Positions 1-11,529 of a stretch of 64,000 bases of DNA are shown one piece after another (position 1 is the first letter of the stretch; each line of letters opens with the position of its first letter). The position numbers were made by a program, and so were the translations under genes. The notes under the pieces were generated by a model. That model worked only from the letters and a program-made list of their open reading frames with translations, had not been told where the DNA came from and ran no database searches. The DNA comes from Lota lota (Eukaryota > Chordata > Actinopteri > Gadiformes > Lotidae): NCBI GenBank assembly GCA_026745465.1, contig JACYXH010000310.1, positions 3,828,501 through 3,892,500 of the forward strand, written 5' to 3'.

Positions 1-250
1 TTTCCCCAGGCTGACAGGCGTTGAAAACCACCCCATTAATCACACTAAATATGTAGACTTCTGATTTAATGTTGAATGTGTTTAATGTGATTTCAGTTTC
101 AACTTGTCTTTTGTTTCAAGCAAGCAGGAAGTGTGATGTGATATGCTATAAAATGCTATATTTTTCCAAGCTTCTACAACTGTCAAAGCATACAGAAAAG
201 ACAAAGACAACTTTGGCTAAGCTAAGTTAGTTTATAGATGGGCTCCTCAC
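1..250 (-). other. bbx intron to window edge
   Basis: AT-rich sequence after the donor at 250. No further bbx coding block is visible here; the remaining C-terminal exons must lie to the left of the window. Confidence 0.6.
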
Positions 251-383
251 CCTTGCGACGACTCATCTTTGGACTTTGACTTCTTCAGCTTCTTGGGGTT
301 TGGGGGTCCCGTCGGGGGAACAACACAGCTCTCCTCTTGCCAGTTGGCGTCATGGTCCGACGCACGGAAAGCACACCTTTTAC
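251..383 (-). CDS. bbx: bbx exon after DRG|KR junction
   Basis: Acceptor ttctag at 384, donor gtgagg at 250. The split glycine codon joins DRG to [18 protein letters not shown], ending [15 protein letters not shown]. It aligns with the SSDHEGCWNEESW...KKFKKTKPKED part of mammalian BBX. Exits in phase 2 into an intron that runs to the window edge. Confidence 0.88.
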
Positions 384-3300
384 CTAGAAAGCGACAATTC
401 ATCAAAAAACACAACTCATCAATTTCATCGCCAATTATCTTCTTTTATTTTAAAGTAAATTATGAAAAATAAATGACATAACATTTACTATATTTCCCCC
501 CGATAATGATAGTATACACTAGTATCGGAGGACACTTTGCACCATCATACCTCGGTCGATGTTGGCCCTCAGAGAGGTGAGCATGCCCTCGGACACCAGA
601 GTCTTGTACAGCGCTCCTTTGCAGCTCCTCTCAGACTTGCGCGAGCCGCGGCTCTCGGCGCCGGTCTCCATGGCTTCCAGGACCTTGTCCTTCTCCGCCT
701 CCTCGTCTTTAGGCCTGACGCCGGCCGCGGGGGGCTCCGGGACCCCACTGGGGACAGTTTGCGGTGGCTGAGTGGTGCTTCCCCCACCCGCCTCCTCTTC
801 TGACATGTCCACCGCTTCATCTTTGGGACTGACGGGAATGGCCGCCGTCTCCATCTCCTCCATCTCCTCCTCCTCCTCCTCCTCCTTGTTGTCGTCGTCA
901 TCGTCGTCGTTGTTGTTGTTCTCCACCTCGGACAGCGAGGAGGCGCTGTGCAGCCGTGCGGGATTCCCGCTCTCCTCTCCCTTTGTGGCCGTCTCCTCGT
1001 TCGCTGCCCCCTTGAGAGGCGTCTTGGGGGTTCTGGGCTTGCTCTTCTTCTTGGGCGAACCGGGGCTTACGTTGCCGCCGTCGTGGGATCTCTTCCTAAC
1101 CTTGACCTCGGCCTCCGTCCATGAGCCTTTTGCCACCGCCTCGATGGTACAGAACACGCTGTCCAGGTCCGTGGCGGGACTCTCGCCGCCTGTCTTCCTG
1201 GAGGGGCAGGGCGCAGCGGGCTTGGCGGTCGGCTTATTGGTGGCGGTAGCTTCCGTTGGCGAGTCCTTCTTCTTGGTCTTCTTTTTGACGGCGCGCGCAT
1301 TCTGGACGTCCGACTGCGCCATCGCAGTGATGTTGCCGGGGGTAACAGACAAGGAGGAGGAGGTGGGGGGAGAGGGGAAATGCGGAGGCAAGAGTGGTGA
1401 CAGCGGAGAGTGGGAGGAGGAGGAGTGAGTGAAATCGGGGTGGTCTACCATCTCCTGCTTGACCTCTGACTTGACCTCTGCATTGACCACAGCGGCGTGC
1501 TGGACAGAGGGAGAGGAGGAGGGGCTCTCCTGAGACTTAGAGACGGCCGGCTGTATCTTCCCGGCTTCGGATGCCAAGCACATCTATCAAAATAAAATAA
1601 AATAAATGTAATCGTTTTTTTTTCATTTTTAACGCAACACCTTAAATAGAATGGAATTAATGGTTCAATCCATTACGCAGTTATGTGGAAACTGCACTTC
1701 ACACACTCTATTCCTCTTGATTGTCTTACCTCAGCAAGCTGGAAGAGAGCGGACTGCCCGCATGGCTTTGCCTCTGGGGCCGTAGACGGCAGCAGATGTG
1801 GAGACGCCTGCTTTATTCAGTCAAAGAAGGAAAGCAAGATTTTGAATAAGGATATATCGACACCGCTACAGGTGTATCAAACTTAAAAAGGCAAACTGGT
1901 TTGGAAAACAGAGAAGGTGAGTAATCTGTACTTGTTCTGGTATCAGAGTATGCCTGGTTTTGAACAACAGAAATGTGTTCTAAAGACTACAATACACTTG
2001 CCTAAATAACCAAATAAATAACAAATTTACTGAACAAAATAAGGTGTGCATCTTGAAATAAACTATTTGCCCCATATGCAACAAACAGTACACTAGATGT
2101 AAACCATTATAACTTTACAAGAAAGTAACTGTGTATTGGAATGAATTGTGGTTTTATGGTATTAAGTTACCTCTGTCATTGGGGAGAGGGGAGACTTGAC
2201 CCTGGTTTTAGAGACATCAGGCACCCTATTCTGTGTTGCACTTAGTGTCTGTAGACAGAAGGCAAAAGCACACAACACGTATGGTGAAATGTAATTATGA
2301 ACTGTTTCAGCCTAATTGCCCCTGGATGCTAAATTTTTCATAAAGCAATTTAATCAAATCAACACACAAAATGTTTAAACATCATAAACAAGAACAACAT
2401 TTACTGCCATGGAGGCAATGTTGAACTGCAGATGAATGGGTTTTGTGTTCATTCAATTACTTTCTTTATATTTATATTCTCATATGAAAAACATGTGACA
2501 TGCATTAATCAGTAAGTAACAAAGGTAACAATCTTCCTCAGGTTTTAAACCCCATAATGTGCAATGATGGCATTGGACCAATTACGTCCAATTTCAGTTA
2601 AAGCTTTGAATATTTGTATCAACTGATCCTTTTTCCTTTTCATTTCTACAGTGGTCTTTTAATAACGCAAAAAGCTAATCTACAACATCATGTAGAATTG
2701 CTGCGTGGACGCCAGCGGCATTATGACCAAGCCCGACTCGGTTACGGCAGAGCTTCAGTGCAGCCTAAAAGTTTCTGAAGATACACAGCTTCCATAGAAT
2801 GGGACAGCGATAATTTCATCTTTGGCCAGGACATTTTGATGATGGCTACAGTTACCTCAACTGAAGCGTTGACGTGAAGCATTCTTGGACTGAGGGATGT
2901 CTCGCCCCCTTACATATATTTTATTATTTTAACCCTGGGATATCACTGGGATATTCAGACAGAATGTAACCTAACCTACCTCCTTTTTATTTGTTGTATT
3001 TAAAAAATGTCATGAATAAAACCCACAAAGCATTTCAATACTGGTTTAAGTTTTGAAAACCTACCAAACATCAACACAAATATCAGAACATTCGGGCTCA
3101 GCACTAGTGCATCGCTGTGAACTATTGGTCAGCAATCAGTCCTAAATTCATACGTTTCTCTGGATCTTGTGGGGGGAATTGAATAGTTGCCTTAACAAGC
3201 CACTCCCAGTGGGGAAGGTATGAGTCTAATGGGTTCCCAGGTTACAGTTTACTGACAGGTTACTGCACTGGCTGCACTAGGGGCTTGGGATGGTGTTTTC

Positions 3301-6055
3301 ACATGGCCATTGTTACAGTGGCACAGAAATAACAAATTGAAGGCCTGAGTCTATAACATGCAAATACAGGAACAGAGTCACGCGTCACACTCACCTCTTC
3401 TTCTTCTTCTTCTTCTTCTTTTTTCCCTTGGAGGATTTTCTCTGTGATTGCCACCCCTGGTAAACTGGGTATTAAATTGCTGGGCGGGGTCTTCACACAC
3501 AAAAAGAGGACATGAAATCAGAAGTAATCAAAAGCAATAATGTATTGCATTTGACGTATTGACATATTTTTCCAGGCATTTCCAATCAAAAAGGCATCTT
3601 CTATGAAAATATTACCAATCACTAATAACTATTTCTGAAGTGTACAAAATTAAAAGAATTTTGCGATTTAGATTGCGCAGAATATTACCATCTTCTAAAC
3701 CAAAACCTATGGCAGACCATCTATTTTGCTAGGTGTTCTGGCACCCTCTAGTTGTGTTGGCCAACATTACAGCCATAGGTCAACATGTGTGTGTGTGTGT
3801 GTAGGCAAGACAGTACCGACCTCTCTGGCACTTAAAGCATGCTCGCCAGCCAGTAGGAGCATGCTCAGCCCGCCCATCTTCGTAGGATCTGACGACAAGA
3901 AACGCACGCACAAGCACACACACACTTTGTTAATATTCTCAACAATATTGATTTCTAATCTATGAATAGATAGGAAAGAGTTGTATCAATTAATATACTA
4001 TAATGTTTAATAGTGTTGTCTTCTGCATTTTATTTCAAATCAAGAAAGACAAAGTGTTTCATAGGCAGTTGAATTAGGGCAATAATGAGAAGTTGCTCTG
4101 TCAATATTGGTCCATTAACATCATTGCACCGTTAAAGTACAAGGCGTCCTTGTAAATTAACCCCTAAATTGGAATACAGGTGTTATAATTCAAAACAGTG
4201 CAAATAGTGCGCCACCACTCAGAATACAGGCTCCAGCAACCCACCTGCCATGGCAAAGTTCAACTGTGGCATGCCGGCCGACTTGGGCACTTTTTTGGCA
4301 GTGGTAGAGTCCTTGGGGGCGTTGGAAGGGAAGGACCAGACCTTCTTGCGGTGGTTGCAGACGGGCTGGCAGGACGGGGGGGTTTTGACGGGCTTGTTGG
4401 TGGTGGGGCACCACTTGTAACCTGGGTTTGCCTTCATGAAGGCGTCCTTATACTAGAGAGGAACACAATCGATGTATTTTAAGTTGTCGATTTCTCCTTT
4501 AATGATGTCATTGGTAAGGTGGTGTGTGGGTGAGAAAATAAATGGTTACTCTGAAGTTTGGACTATGCTGTTCTGATTGGTTTCGCAATTATTTAAAATT
4601 GTGTAATGGGCGGGGACCAGGTGTTTCATTACTGTTTGATAAAAGAAAAGAATAGTTATAGTACACTATATATCCTGTGATGTAATCATTTTTCAAAGTT
4701 ATAATTTGCCATGGTATAAGTAAATACCTTTTAGGGCTATTATGAAGCAGTGTTCATGATGGGACTTTTCAAAGGAAATTTGAAATTAGAAAACGGTACT
4801 TGTAATGCACGTGGCAAAAACTTTTTAACGCTGTGTCGCTCATTTAAAATGGAAAGATGTCAAAACATCAAGAGGTGGTTTCAAAGAAAACGTAAGCAGT
4901 GTTTACAATCAATTAGCCTGGTACTACCTGCCAACATAACAGTACACACAATAAATAATAGCAATTACATTGAACTAAGTACTGAATATAAACTGTTGGC
5001 TGTTGCAATAGTGAGACGGATGCCAACTCAAATTATAAAATCGCTGATCAGCCACATGCACAAGAGAATGCATTTCATTGAATTGTAAATCATACGAAAG
5101 TCTATTTGACAAAGATGCATTGCTGCTTTCGATGGCAAGAAAATCCTACATTTACGGACGTCTCCTTTCAAAACTGCTGCAAGGTTGAACAAGGTCGAAG
5201 GCCCCATCTGCCCTGAAAGCAGATGATAAGAAACCAGGGCACTCACCTCCTTGGCCATGTCCGTGTACTTCTGCTTCTCCTTGGGCTCCAGCACCGCCCA
5301 CCAGTCGGCCAGGATCTTGGTGGCACCACGGTTGTCCAGGCGGGGGTGCTCCTGCCGTACCAGCGAGCGGTGGCGCTTGCAGAAGAGCAGGAAGGCGTTC
5401 ATGGGCCGGCGTGCCCGCTGCTCCGTGGGGTCCTCCTCCGTCTCCTCCCTGGCCACCGCGCACTGCTCCGTGCCGGGCCCCGGGGCCTGGCCGCAAGGCG
5501 CCTGCGGCTGGAGACGACAGTTCAACCCGTTAAGATCGCAGAGACATGAGACTCGTACCGGAGTCTCAAGCACCGTCTATGTATCAGAAACGGCAGGATA
5601 GTCTAGTGGTAAGGGTGTTTGATTCCCAGCGGACCCCAATGTCTGCAGTATACCAGTAGGCGTCCTTGACCCCTACCTGTTCATTGATGACATGCATCTA
5701 AAAATGTCCACTGAAAGTAGCTTCGGATGCAAGCTTCTGCTAAATGACCCACCACCACAATAATCAACAACCGTAATGATGATGAGTAATAATCAATAAA
5801 AGCTTTTTTTTTTTTAAGTTGTTCCTCTACAAAATCTACACCATCAAACCACTTTGTGTGTTGCTGACAAACTTTGCACGGGAGGCACAGGCTTACCTTC
5901 TCTAGTTCCTCCTCCTCTTCCTCCTCCTCCTCTTCTGAGAAATCCAGAGCTTTTTTGGAGAGGAGGGGGTGCCACTGCAGACACTTACGCTTGGGGCGCT
6001 TGCCCCCGACATCCCCAGCGGCGGGGGGCTCCTTGCCCCTTCCTCCACCTTTCAT
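251..6055 (-). CDS. bbx: bbx, HMG-box transcription factor BBX (partial, 3' end off the window)
   Basis: Split gene read right to left; coding exons are 6055-5897, 5501-5247, 4452-4245, 3888-3821, (3490-3395 uncertain), 2248-2171, 1807-1730, 1583-551 and 383-251. Every junction has GT/AG and consistent phase. The N-terminus ([15 protein letters not shown]), the HMG box ([17 protein letters not shown] through [10 protein letters not shown]), the [15 protein letters not shown] block, the [14 protein letters not shown] block and [19 protein letters not shown] all match vertebrate BBX as I remember it. BBX is a nuclear DNA-binding protein of the HMG-box superfamily, linked to cell-cycle and differentiation control. 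The acidic stretches and lysine-rich segments agree with a nuclear role. The final exons lie beyond position 1. Similarity is from memory, but the sustained collinear match makes the identity secure. Confidence 0.95.
551..1583 (-). CDS. bbx: bbx large exon
   Basis: 1033 nt, opening directly on MCLASE after the acceptor ttttgatag. Features in order: a Ser/Pro-rich segment, lysine-rich [12 protein letters not shown], the conserved [29 protein letters not shown], a low-complexity Asn/Asp/Glu run near 868-923, and the conserved C-terminal [20 protein letters not shown] with [12 protein letters not shown]. The donor is gtatgatgg at 550 and the exon ends in phase 1. Confidence 0.95.
1730..1807 (-). 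CDS. bbx: bbx exon, SALFQLAE block
   Basis: 78 nt, phase 0 to 0. Acceptor gaataaagcag, donor gtaaga. It reads [16 protein letters not shown] and joins MCLASE of the next exon, giving the conserved [14 protein letters not shown]. Confidence 0.93.
2171..2248 (-). CDS. bbx: bbx exon, SPLSPMTE repeat-like block
   Basis: 78 nt, phase 0 to 0, acceptor ctgtctacag, donor gtaact. The product ends [18 protein letters not shown], aligning with the PDVSESPELRQKSPLFQFAE part of mammalian BBX. It has the same length and phase as the next exon (1730-1807), consistent with an internal exon duplication in the family. Confidence 0.85.
3395..3490 (-). CDS. bbx: possible bbx exon with a poly-glutamate end
   Basis: 96 nt, phase 0 to 0, bounded by gtgtgtgaag and a strong gtgagtgt donor. 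It reads [20 protein letters not shown] and ends GKK followed by eight glutamates from a (GAA/GAG)n tract. It fits the frame, but I do not recognise a counterpart in mammalian BBX. It may be a fish-specific or alternative exon, or a chance ORF over a simple repeat. Confidence 0.45.
3821..3888 (-). CDS. bbx: bbx exon, [15 protein letters not shown] block
   Basis: 68 nt. The acceptor is tcttgtcgtcag and the donor gtcggt is slightly non-consensus. It reads [19 protein letters not shown] followed by SARE. This block is almost identical to mammalian BBX. It enters in phase 1 and leaves in phase 0, as needed by its neighbours. Confidence 0.93.
4245..4452 (-). CDS. bbx: bbx exon: end of HMG box and conserved tail
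   Basis: 208 nt. It starts with [16 protein letters not shown], finishing the HMG domain, continues [10 protein letters not shown], then a basic stretch and MPQLNFAMA. The donor is GCAG|gtggg and the exon ends in phase 1; the next exon supplies AT to complete an aspartate codon (AMADPT). Confidence 0.95.
5247..5501 (-). CDS. bbx: bbx exon carrying most of the HMG box
   Basis: 255 nt, phase 0 to 0. After an acidic lead it encodes [44 protein letters not shown] and YTDMAKE, the L-shaped three-helix HMG box that binds and bends DNA in the minor groove. The acceptor is ccagccgcag at 5502 and the donor gtgagt at 5246. The box finishes in the next exon. Confidence 0.96.
5596..5760 (+). repeat. tRNA-derived SINE fragment
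   Basis: A tRNA-like head (gtctagtggtaagggtg, then tttgattccc resembling a Pol III B box) is followed after a short body by the tail motif cttctgctaaatgac. This tail is common in fish short interspersed repeats. It lies in the bbx intron between the first two coding exons. Confidence 0.6.
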
Positions 6056-6068
6056 GGTCCTACCACCC
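5897..6068 (-). CDS. bbx: bbx first coding exon (start codon)
   Basis: The ATG is at 6055-6053. It is followed by a basic segment ([15 protein letters not shown]) and a run of glutamates, then KV at the donor (AG|gtaagc, intron from 5896). A good acceptor (ttttgtccaccag) just upstream places the 5' exon edge at 6068, so the ATG lies 13 nt into the exon and at least one further upstream exon must be non-coding. Phase 0 at the donor matches the next exon. Confidence 0.92.
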
Positions 6069-6370
6069 CTGGTGGACAAAAGACACGTTCAGGACAAGGG
6101 TCGTATCTAGACCGCAAGGCACGGCAAATGGACTGGGTTCACCTAACTACTATCTTGGCTTTATACAGCTCAATGGAAATGTGGGTATAATGATGAAAGT
6201 GCCTAGTAGATGACATTGGTTGTTACCGAGATAAGACGTTGAGCCAAAAACACAGTATCCAAGTGCCCAGGAAATAGCTGGTCTCAAATCGTAATATATA
6301 TGTTAGAGTTGTACATCGCCCTGCTCTAAACAACCTATCACATTATTTTCTGAACAATCAGGGCATCTCT

Positions 6371-6437
6371 TCCTTGATTGGTTCGGGGAATCCTTCTTGC
6401 CTGTCAATCACAGTTGCGTGAAATGCAACACTTCTCA
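6371..6437. repeat. dispersed repeat, copy 1
   Basis: Contains cttgattggttcggggaat, cttgcctgtcaatcacag and gaaatgcaacacttctcaa. The same order of words recurs at 29971-30040 inside a dlg2 intron. The family is not identified. Confidence 0.55.
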
Positions 6438-7726
6438 ATGGTGGACAAACGCAGAGATTTACTGAAACTGCTGCACCAGCCAATCAGGCTTACTTGAAGT
6501 GCTCTACCATTAACACCTCTTATTCAACCACTTAAATAACAGCTGGATAATACGACATCAATAGAGTGATAGTGAGAGTAAATTGAAACTAGATACTGTT
6601 GTCCATTATTTTGGTCCTCATAATTGTATGGGGAAGTGGCCTATTCTTCTTGTTTCCTATTCCTTTTCCTGCATTACAGGTATAGGTATCCATATTGGTT
6701 CGATTCATGTTTCACCCCTTCACCATTTCTTCCTTGTTAATGTTAAAGCTAAAATATTATCCATTCCTGGGTACTGGGTCAAAAATGTTGTGATAACATA
6801 CAACACTATCAATGTCGGCCGTGCAATGAGTCTAGCAGCTCACGCAGCAGTGTAGGGTGCATGGGTATTGCTCAAGGACACTTTTTTGAACAAGCCACAT
6901 TCCAGTTGCCAATAAAACCCCGGTGTTATTAATTTGGAGTTGTGAAAATTACTGTTATGTGTTACTGTTTGAGCTGGACACATAAACCATAAAATAATAC
7001 TGTGTGGGTCACTCCTGATAACACCTTCATACACAATAGTGTGGTGGTGCCGGTCCGTGACTTGGTCTGTTGTTGCATGTGAGGAATACCGTTTCGAACA
7101 CACACACACGTCAGACCAAAGCCATGAATATATGGATGGAAGAGAAGACTAACTGCCACCACATCCCCAAAAGACAATCATAACGATAAATAGAACATAC
7201 GTTGACAAATGTTTGCAATGCAAACTCAGATACCTTAAATCATTAACCTCTCATTGTTGGTTTTTAGCCTGTAGTGCTATCCAAATTGCAATGGTATTTA
7301 ACCCAAAGGTACATTTTAGATTTAAAATTTGGTCCACTTACAAAACTTGCCCTTCTTGAAAATGTAACAATTTCCCTTTTCTTACTCAATTATGAACACA
7401 AATTAGTCCAGCAGTCGCCGGTATCAAACACTCTTTTCAGAAACACACCGCTAGTTGCCCTAATGTGCACGTCTTTGGAGAGGTTTAAAAAGCACTTCAT
7501 TATTGATGATGGTTTAAACTTCTCAATGTGCAATTGCTGTTGGGAAGAGATAGTGTCTGACGCTTGTAAAAGCTGTGTTAAGGTAGCAAGGTTAAATGGT
7601 TTGAAGTTTCGTATGCTTGCCAGGAAGTAAAAATATTCTGTTGTATTCATTTCAAATGAAATGCAATTCACTGAATGTGGCAGTTTTGAGAACTATAGAA
7701 TTTGGTAAATCTTTAAAGTAAATGGA

Positions 7727-7791
7727 CAATTATCTTGTCAAGCTTGTCAATTATCTTGTCAATTATCTTGTCAATTATCTTGTCAATTATC
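7727..7791. repeat. 12-bp tandem repeat (aattatcttgtc)n
   Basis: About four to five head-to-tail units of aattatcttgtc, the first interrupted by an extra aagcttgtc. Simple minisatellite-like repeat in the bbx 5' intron. Confidence 0.8.
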
Positions 7792-9730
7792 AAGCCCAAC
7801 ATTTGCAGAGCACAATTTTCCTACCCTTCTACATGTGGACCACATGTAATAAACTCATTCAGTCCCCGCTTAACTAGCATACTGAAATGGTAAATTTAGT
7901 AAATATATGCCATTAGTGAAATTGGTCAAACAAATTCAGTCGGCCACAATGGCAGACCCCACTGTACATAACTCATCCTTCTTCCACCGTCTAGTCCCTG
8001 ACCTCGATGTACAGGACATATTTACCGTTTTCCACATCAGTGCTCTTGAGTCATTTTATTGGTTTGTAACTGCATTTTTACAAATAGAAACCATAGTTAA
8101 ACATAAAATGTTACAAGAAATAATCGAAGGTAGTTTACGTCTCTGGACCTTTTTGTTACGGTTGCTAGAATTGTTACCCAGATTTCTGAGTGCTTGTTAA
8201 CTTCTGACCCTGGCCTGGTGCCAAATCTCCTGCTTTGTCTTACTGGTGTATTCAAAGTCACTGAGACATTGTCTAGTTTTACATTGATGGCGAAAATACC
8301 TTTATCCATGTTGGTTACCTAATTAAAAACTTTCATTTGATAGGCACTCTCCCTTGAGGACTAATGATCAATCTACCGTAGGTTTGGAGATTTAGTGGAG
8401 ACGGAACTCAAACTAGTCAAATGAACCTTTGTAGTTGAAATGGCACAGAAGCAAGACCTGTGTAAATTCATATACTATTTTCCTGACAATTAATTGACAG
8501 AATATGCTTTTGACCACTTGCAGTAATACAAATAACAACAGCAGAATGGCAAAATCTCACAGATGCTCACTAAAACAAATGTCTGAAGAGGCCCTTGAAA
8601 CTTGAAACCCTGAAGACAAAAGTTGTATGAGCATTTTATTTGCAATGTCTTTCTAAAAGGCTGACAATTTTGGGGTTTATAAAAGAGGTTACAACAGGTA
8701 GTGTACAATTTGACTCAATGACTTGGACGATCGCAAAAGCATAGAACGTCTCATTTATTGGTCATAAAAGGCAATCCCCCCAGCACATATCATTATTAGC
8801 ATATACATGCATCATTGCTTAAGAAAATTAAAACTAGCGGGAAATTTTAGGTTGCCCTAAGGTTTTCTTAGAAAAGAAAATAGCCAAATGTGGTTGTAGA
8901 CCTTATCTGGCAATTGGACATCTTCAGAAAATGGGCGAGTTGACCCTTTACCCATCAATATCCTTCCATAGTTCCACCACTGCACATCTACTGTTGTCAG
9001 ACATTACCGTCCTTGGTTGTGAATAAATAGGATAAATGACCTAGTTTGAGTAAAGGATTGTAACCCCTGTGTTTGGTATTAGACTTTTGACATACATCTA
9101 TTACCTTGCTGTAGCTGAGACTGGCGTCTTTCAGTCTGTTGTTCACCGAGTCGTATGAGATTATTAAGGGCACTGTGGCTTTTTAGAGAACAGGTCATCT
9201 TTTTTTTGGCAAAAACAGATTTTACTTTGGTCATCGGATCTAGTCTCAAATTGTGAAATAATGTTAGAATTCTGATACTTTTAAGTCTTGCTGGCGTCAA
9301 ATCTATTTTGACTCATTAATATGCAAATTCCTTATCTTAATTATCCCTTTCAGTCTTGCGTCACCTCAACAGTGGTTGTATTGCATTTTATTGTTAGTGT
9401 GTATTTGCTAACCTGACACAACTCCATGTATAGGCAAATATGCAAATTGGCATAACATCAGGTTATAGCACTCTATGTACAATTCGATTAAAAAAACTGC
9501 TGAATTGGTACATTGAAATCATAAAAAGGTATGTATACAAGTATCTACTTTATGGATAATCCACAACACGACACACTAAATACTAAATTCATAAATGAAT
9601 TAATTTCATAGCAACTATGGTTTACGTCTGCAAAGTACCATCATTACAATTTCCTCGGATACATTTCAAACAGATAGTGAAACAAAATACGCATGTTGAA
9701 TGAAAACTGACTGAAAAAAGGGATACTTAC

Positions 9731-9808
9731 TTATGATCAAACTATGGAAATGCTGTATGAGTGATGAAGATGGATCTGCCACTGCCTTTGTCATGCAATG
9801 ACGATGAC
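9731..9808 (-). other. possible non-coding bbx 5' UTR exon
   Basis: A 78-nt block lies between an acceptor-like ttttatag and a consensus donor gtaagtatc, in bbx orientation and upstream of the first coding exon, which itself begins with an acceptor. The block has no useful long ORF. This is inference from splice signals only. Confidence 0.3.
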
Positions 9809-11462
9809 CTATAAAATACAGACATAGACACTACTCTCAGTTAAGCGTCACATTTTCATGGTTACAACAAGGAAACCGCGTTCAGTCGACTGTGAAATGG
9901 GAGCAAAGCAACTTTAAATGGGAATAGCCGAGTGACAGTGCGTACATAGCACAGGGCATTTCTTGAAACTACTGTTGGACATTTTGTTGATCACTGACCA
10001 TTACAGCAGTGAAGTCGTTCCGCCCATTTAGTCAAAACCAAAGCTCGAAGGCCAAAAGCCACGACCCATCGATGAATGAAATGCAATATAATAAATGCTC
10101 CAATTCAATCGGCTTTAGTTGATGTAGTCCATTGCTGCGCAGTGGTTTGGTTGTGTTTTCAGGTAAAACCGCTGATGTCCGACTGGTCACCGCCTGAAGT
10201 CTTGAGCAACTGTACGCTTTTAATGCGCTATAAAGACCCAATACGATGGGTTGACGACTAAATGTATATTGCTTGTCTAAAGTCTCCATATAAAGCGTAA
10301 CATAAGCTCACATTTTCATCTCCCTGCAAAATGTCGATCTAGGGTCTGACAAGACAGACGAGCGAATGAGAGTCCATCTTGCTTTAGAGAAAACCAAGTA
10401 CAGTAACGTTAGGATATTACTCCTGTCAAAACTCTCCGATACATTGTCGTCGAATGTCTCCCACTCGGAAAACATCCAGATTCATTAATTAAACTAGGGA
10501 TCTTCTGACTGGGCACATGCATCTGTATGCAATGTCTACCGAACAGTGGCCCCATTTCCTACCAGTTACTAGGAATAAAAGTAGCTAGTTAGCTTGCTAG
10601 CACTCCAGCCTACTGGACGTGTCACAGCCATAACATACAATGACTCGAAATCCCGTTTGCGAATCAGTTATTAACAATCCTATTTTGACACTCGCAAAAT
10701 TAAAGGTTGCGTATGCCTTGGGTCGACTTGTCCAGTAAAACATCCACTTAGATGCAGTGTAGCAATGCATTTGATGCGGAATTAAGAGAGAGGGTCCAAA
10801 CCACTTGGCTCAGAAACAGTTGCATATAGGCTACATATCGCGTATTTATATGTCGATTTCAAAGAGCAGTGAATTAAAAATTGAACAACATAAACACACC
10901 GTACTAAAGTTACACTGCACGCAGTGAGTTATAAAGGAAATATCGACGCGAGACCTATTTTTTGCTGGGGAGGGAGGGAGGAGGGGGGGGGGAAGAACCA
11001 ACACGCGGACATCATGTAAAAAGAAGCGATAATACACATTTCACGGTGATGGACTGAGACCCTATGAAGAGAACGAGCGGGTCTCAACGAAAGACTAAAG
11101 AAATACAGGATCTCTGTCATGACGGCCACATCATGTCAAAACATACCTCTAATGTCCAGCTCCAGTGCCACGGCCCTCGCATCATCAGTGGCGTCCACCT
11201 TTTAACTTATTGACACATCATAACAGTTCAGCACTGGCTGTACTTCTTCACCCGGGGATCAATGTGAACGGATCGTCAGCGAGGCGAGGCGCAGCACGAA
11301 GCGACCTTAACGTCGACTACACGAACATGCACGAATTCTACGCGAATGAAAACAATTTTCAGTCACATTCATCCGGTTTTTTCCGAGTACATTTCACATC
11401 TTACCCATCTACCCTCCCCCCGTTTGCAAAGTGTTCCTAGTCCTCGGAGCTGATGTTCATAC

Positions 11463-11529
11463 CTAAGCATCGACTGGCCTAGCTGTGTGAACAACATCCG
11501 TGACCGAACAACACTCACAAACTTTTATA
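11463..11529 (-). promoter_or_regulatory. candidate bbx promoter, TATA-like box and first exon
   Basis: On the minus strand ATATAAAAGT lies at about 11521-11530. About 55-65 nt downstream a possible first exon ends at a donor (GCTTAG|gtatga, exon edge 11463). The surrounding 10.4-12.1 kb is richer in CpG than the flanks. The position is right for the bbx transcription start, but no transcript evidence is available. Confidence 0.3.

Larger units (their letters stand above)
6069..9730 (-). other. bbx 5' intron, no gene seen
   Basis: AT-rich and apparently non-coding. It holds a copy of a dispersed repeat (6371-6437) and a 12-bp tandem repeat (7727-7791). Several ORFs of 70-118 codons occur but lack splice context, family resemblance and codon bias. 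Confidence 0.5.

Noticed and set aside
772..1428. 218-codon plus-strand ORF over bbx
   Set aside because: Antisense shadow of the low-complexity bbx exon (Ser runs opposite Glu/Asp codons).
7274..7630. 118-codon plus-strand ORF in the bbx intron
   Set aside because: No family resemblance, no G/C third-position bias, no splice context; likely chance in AT-rich DNA.
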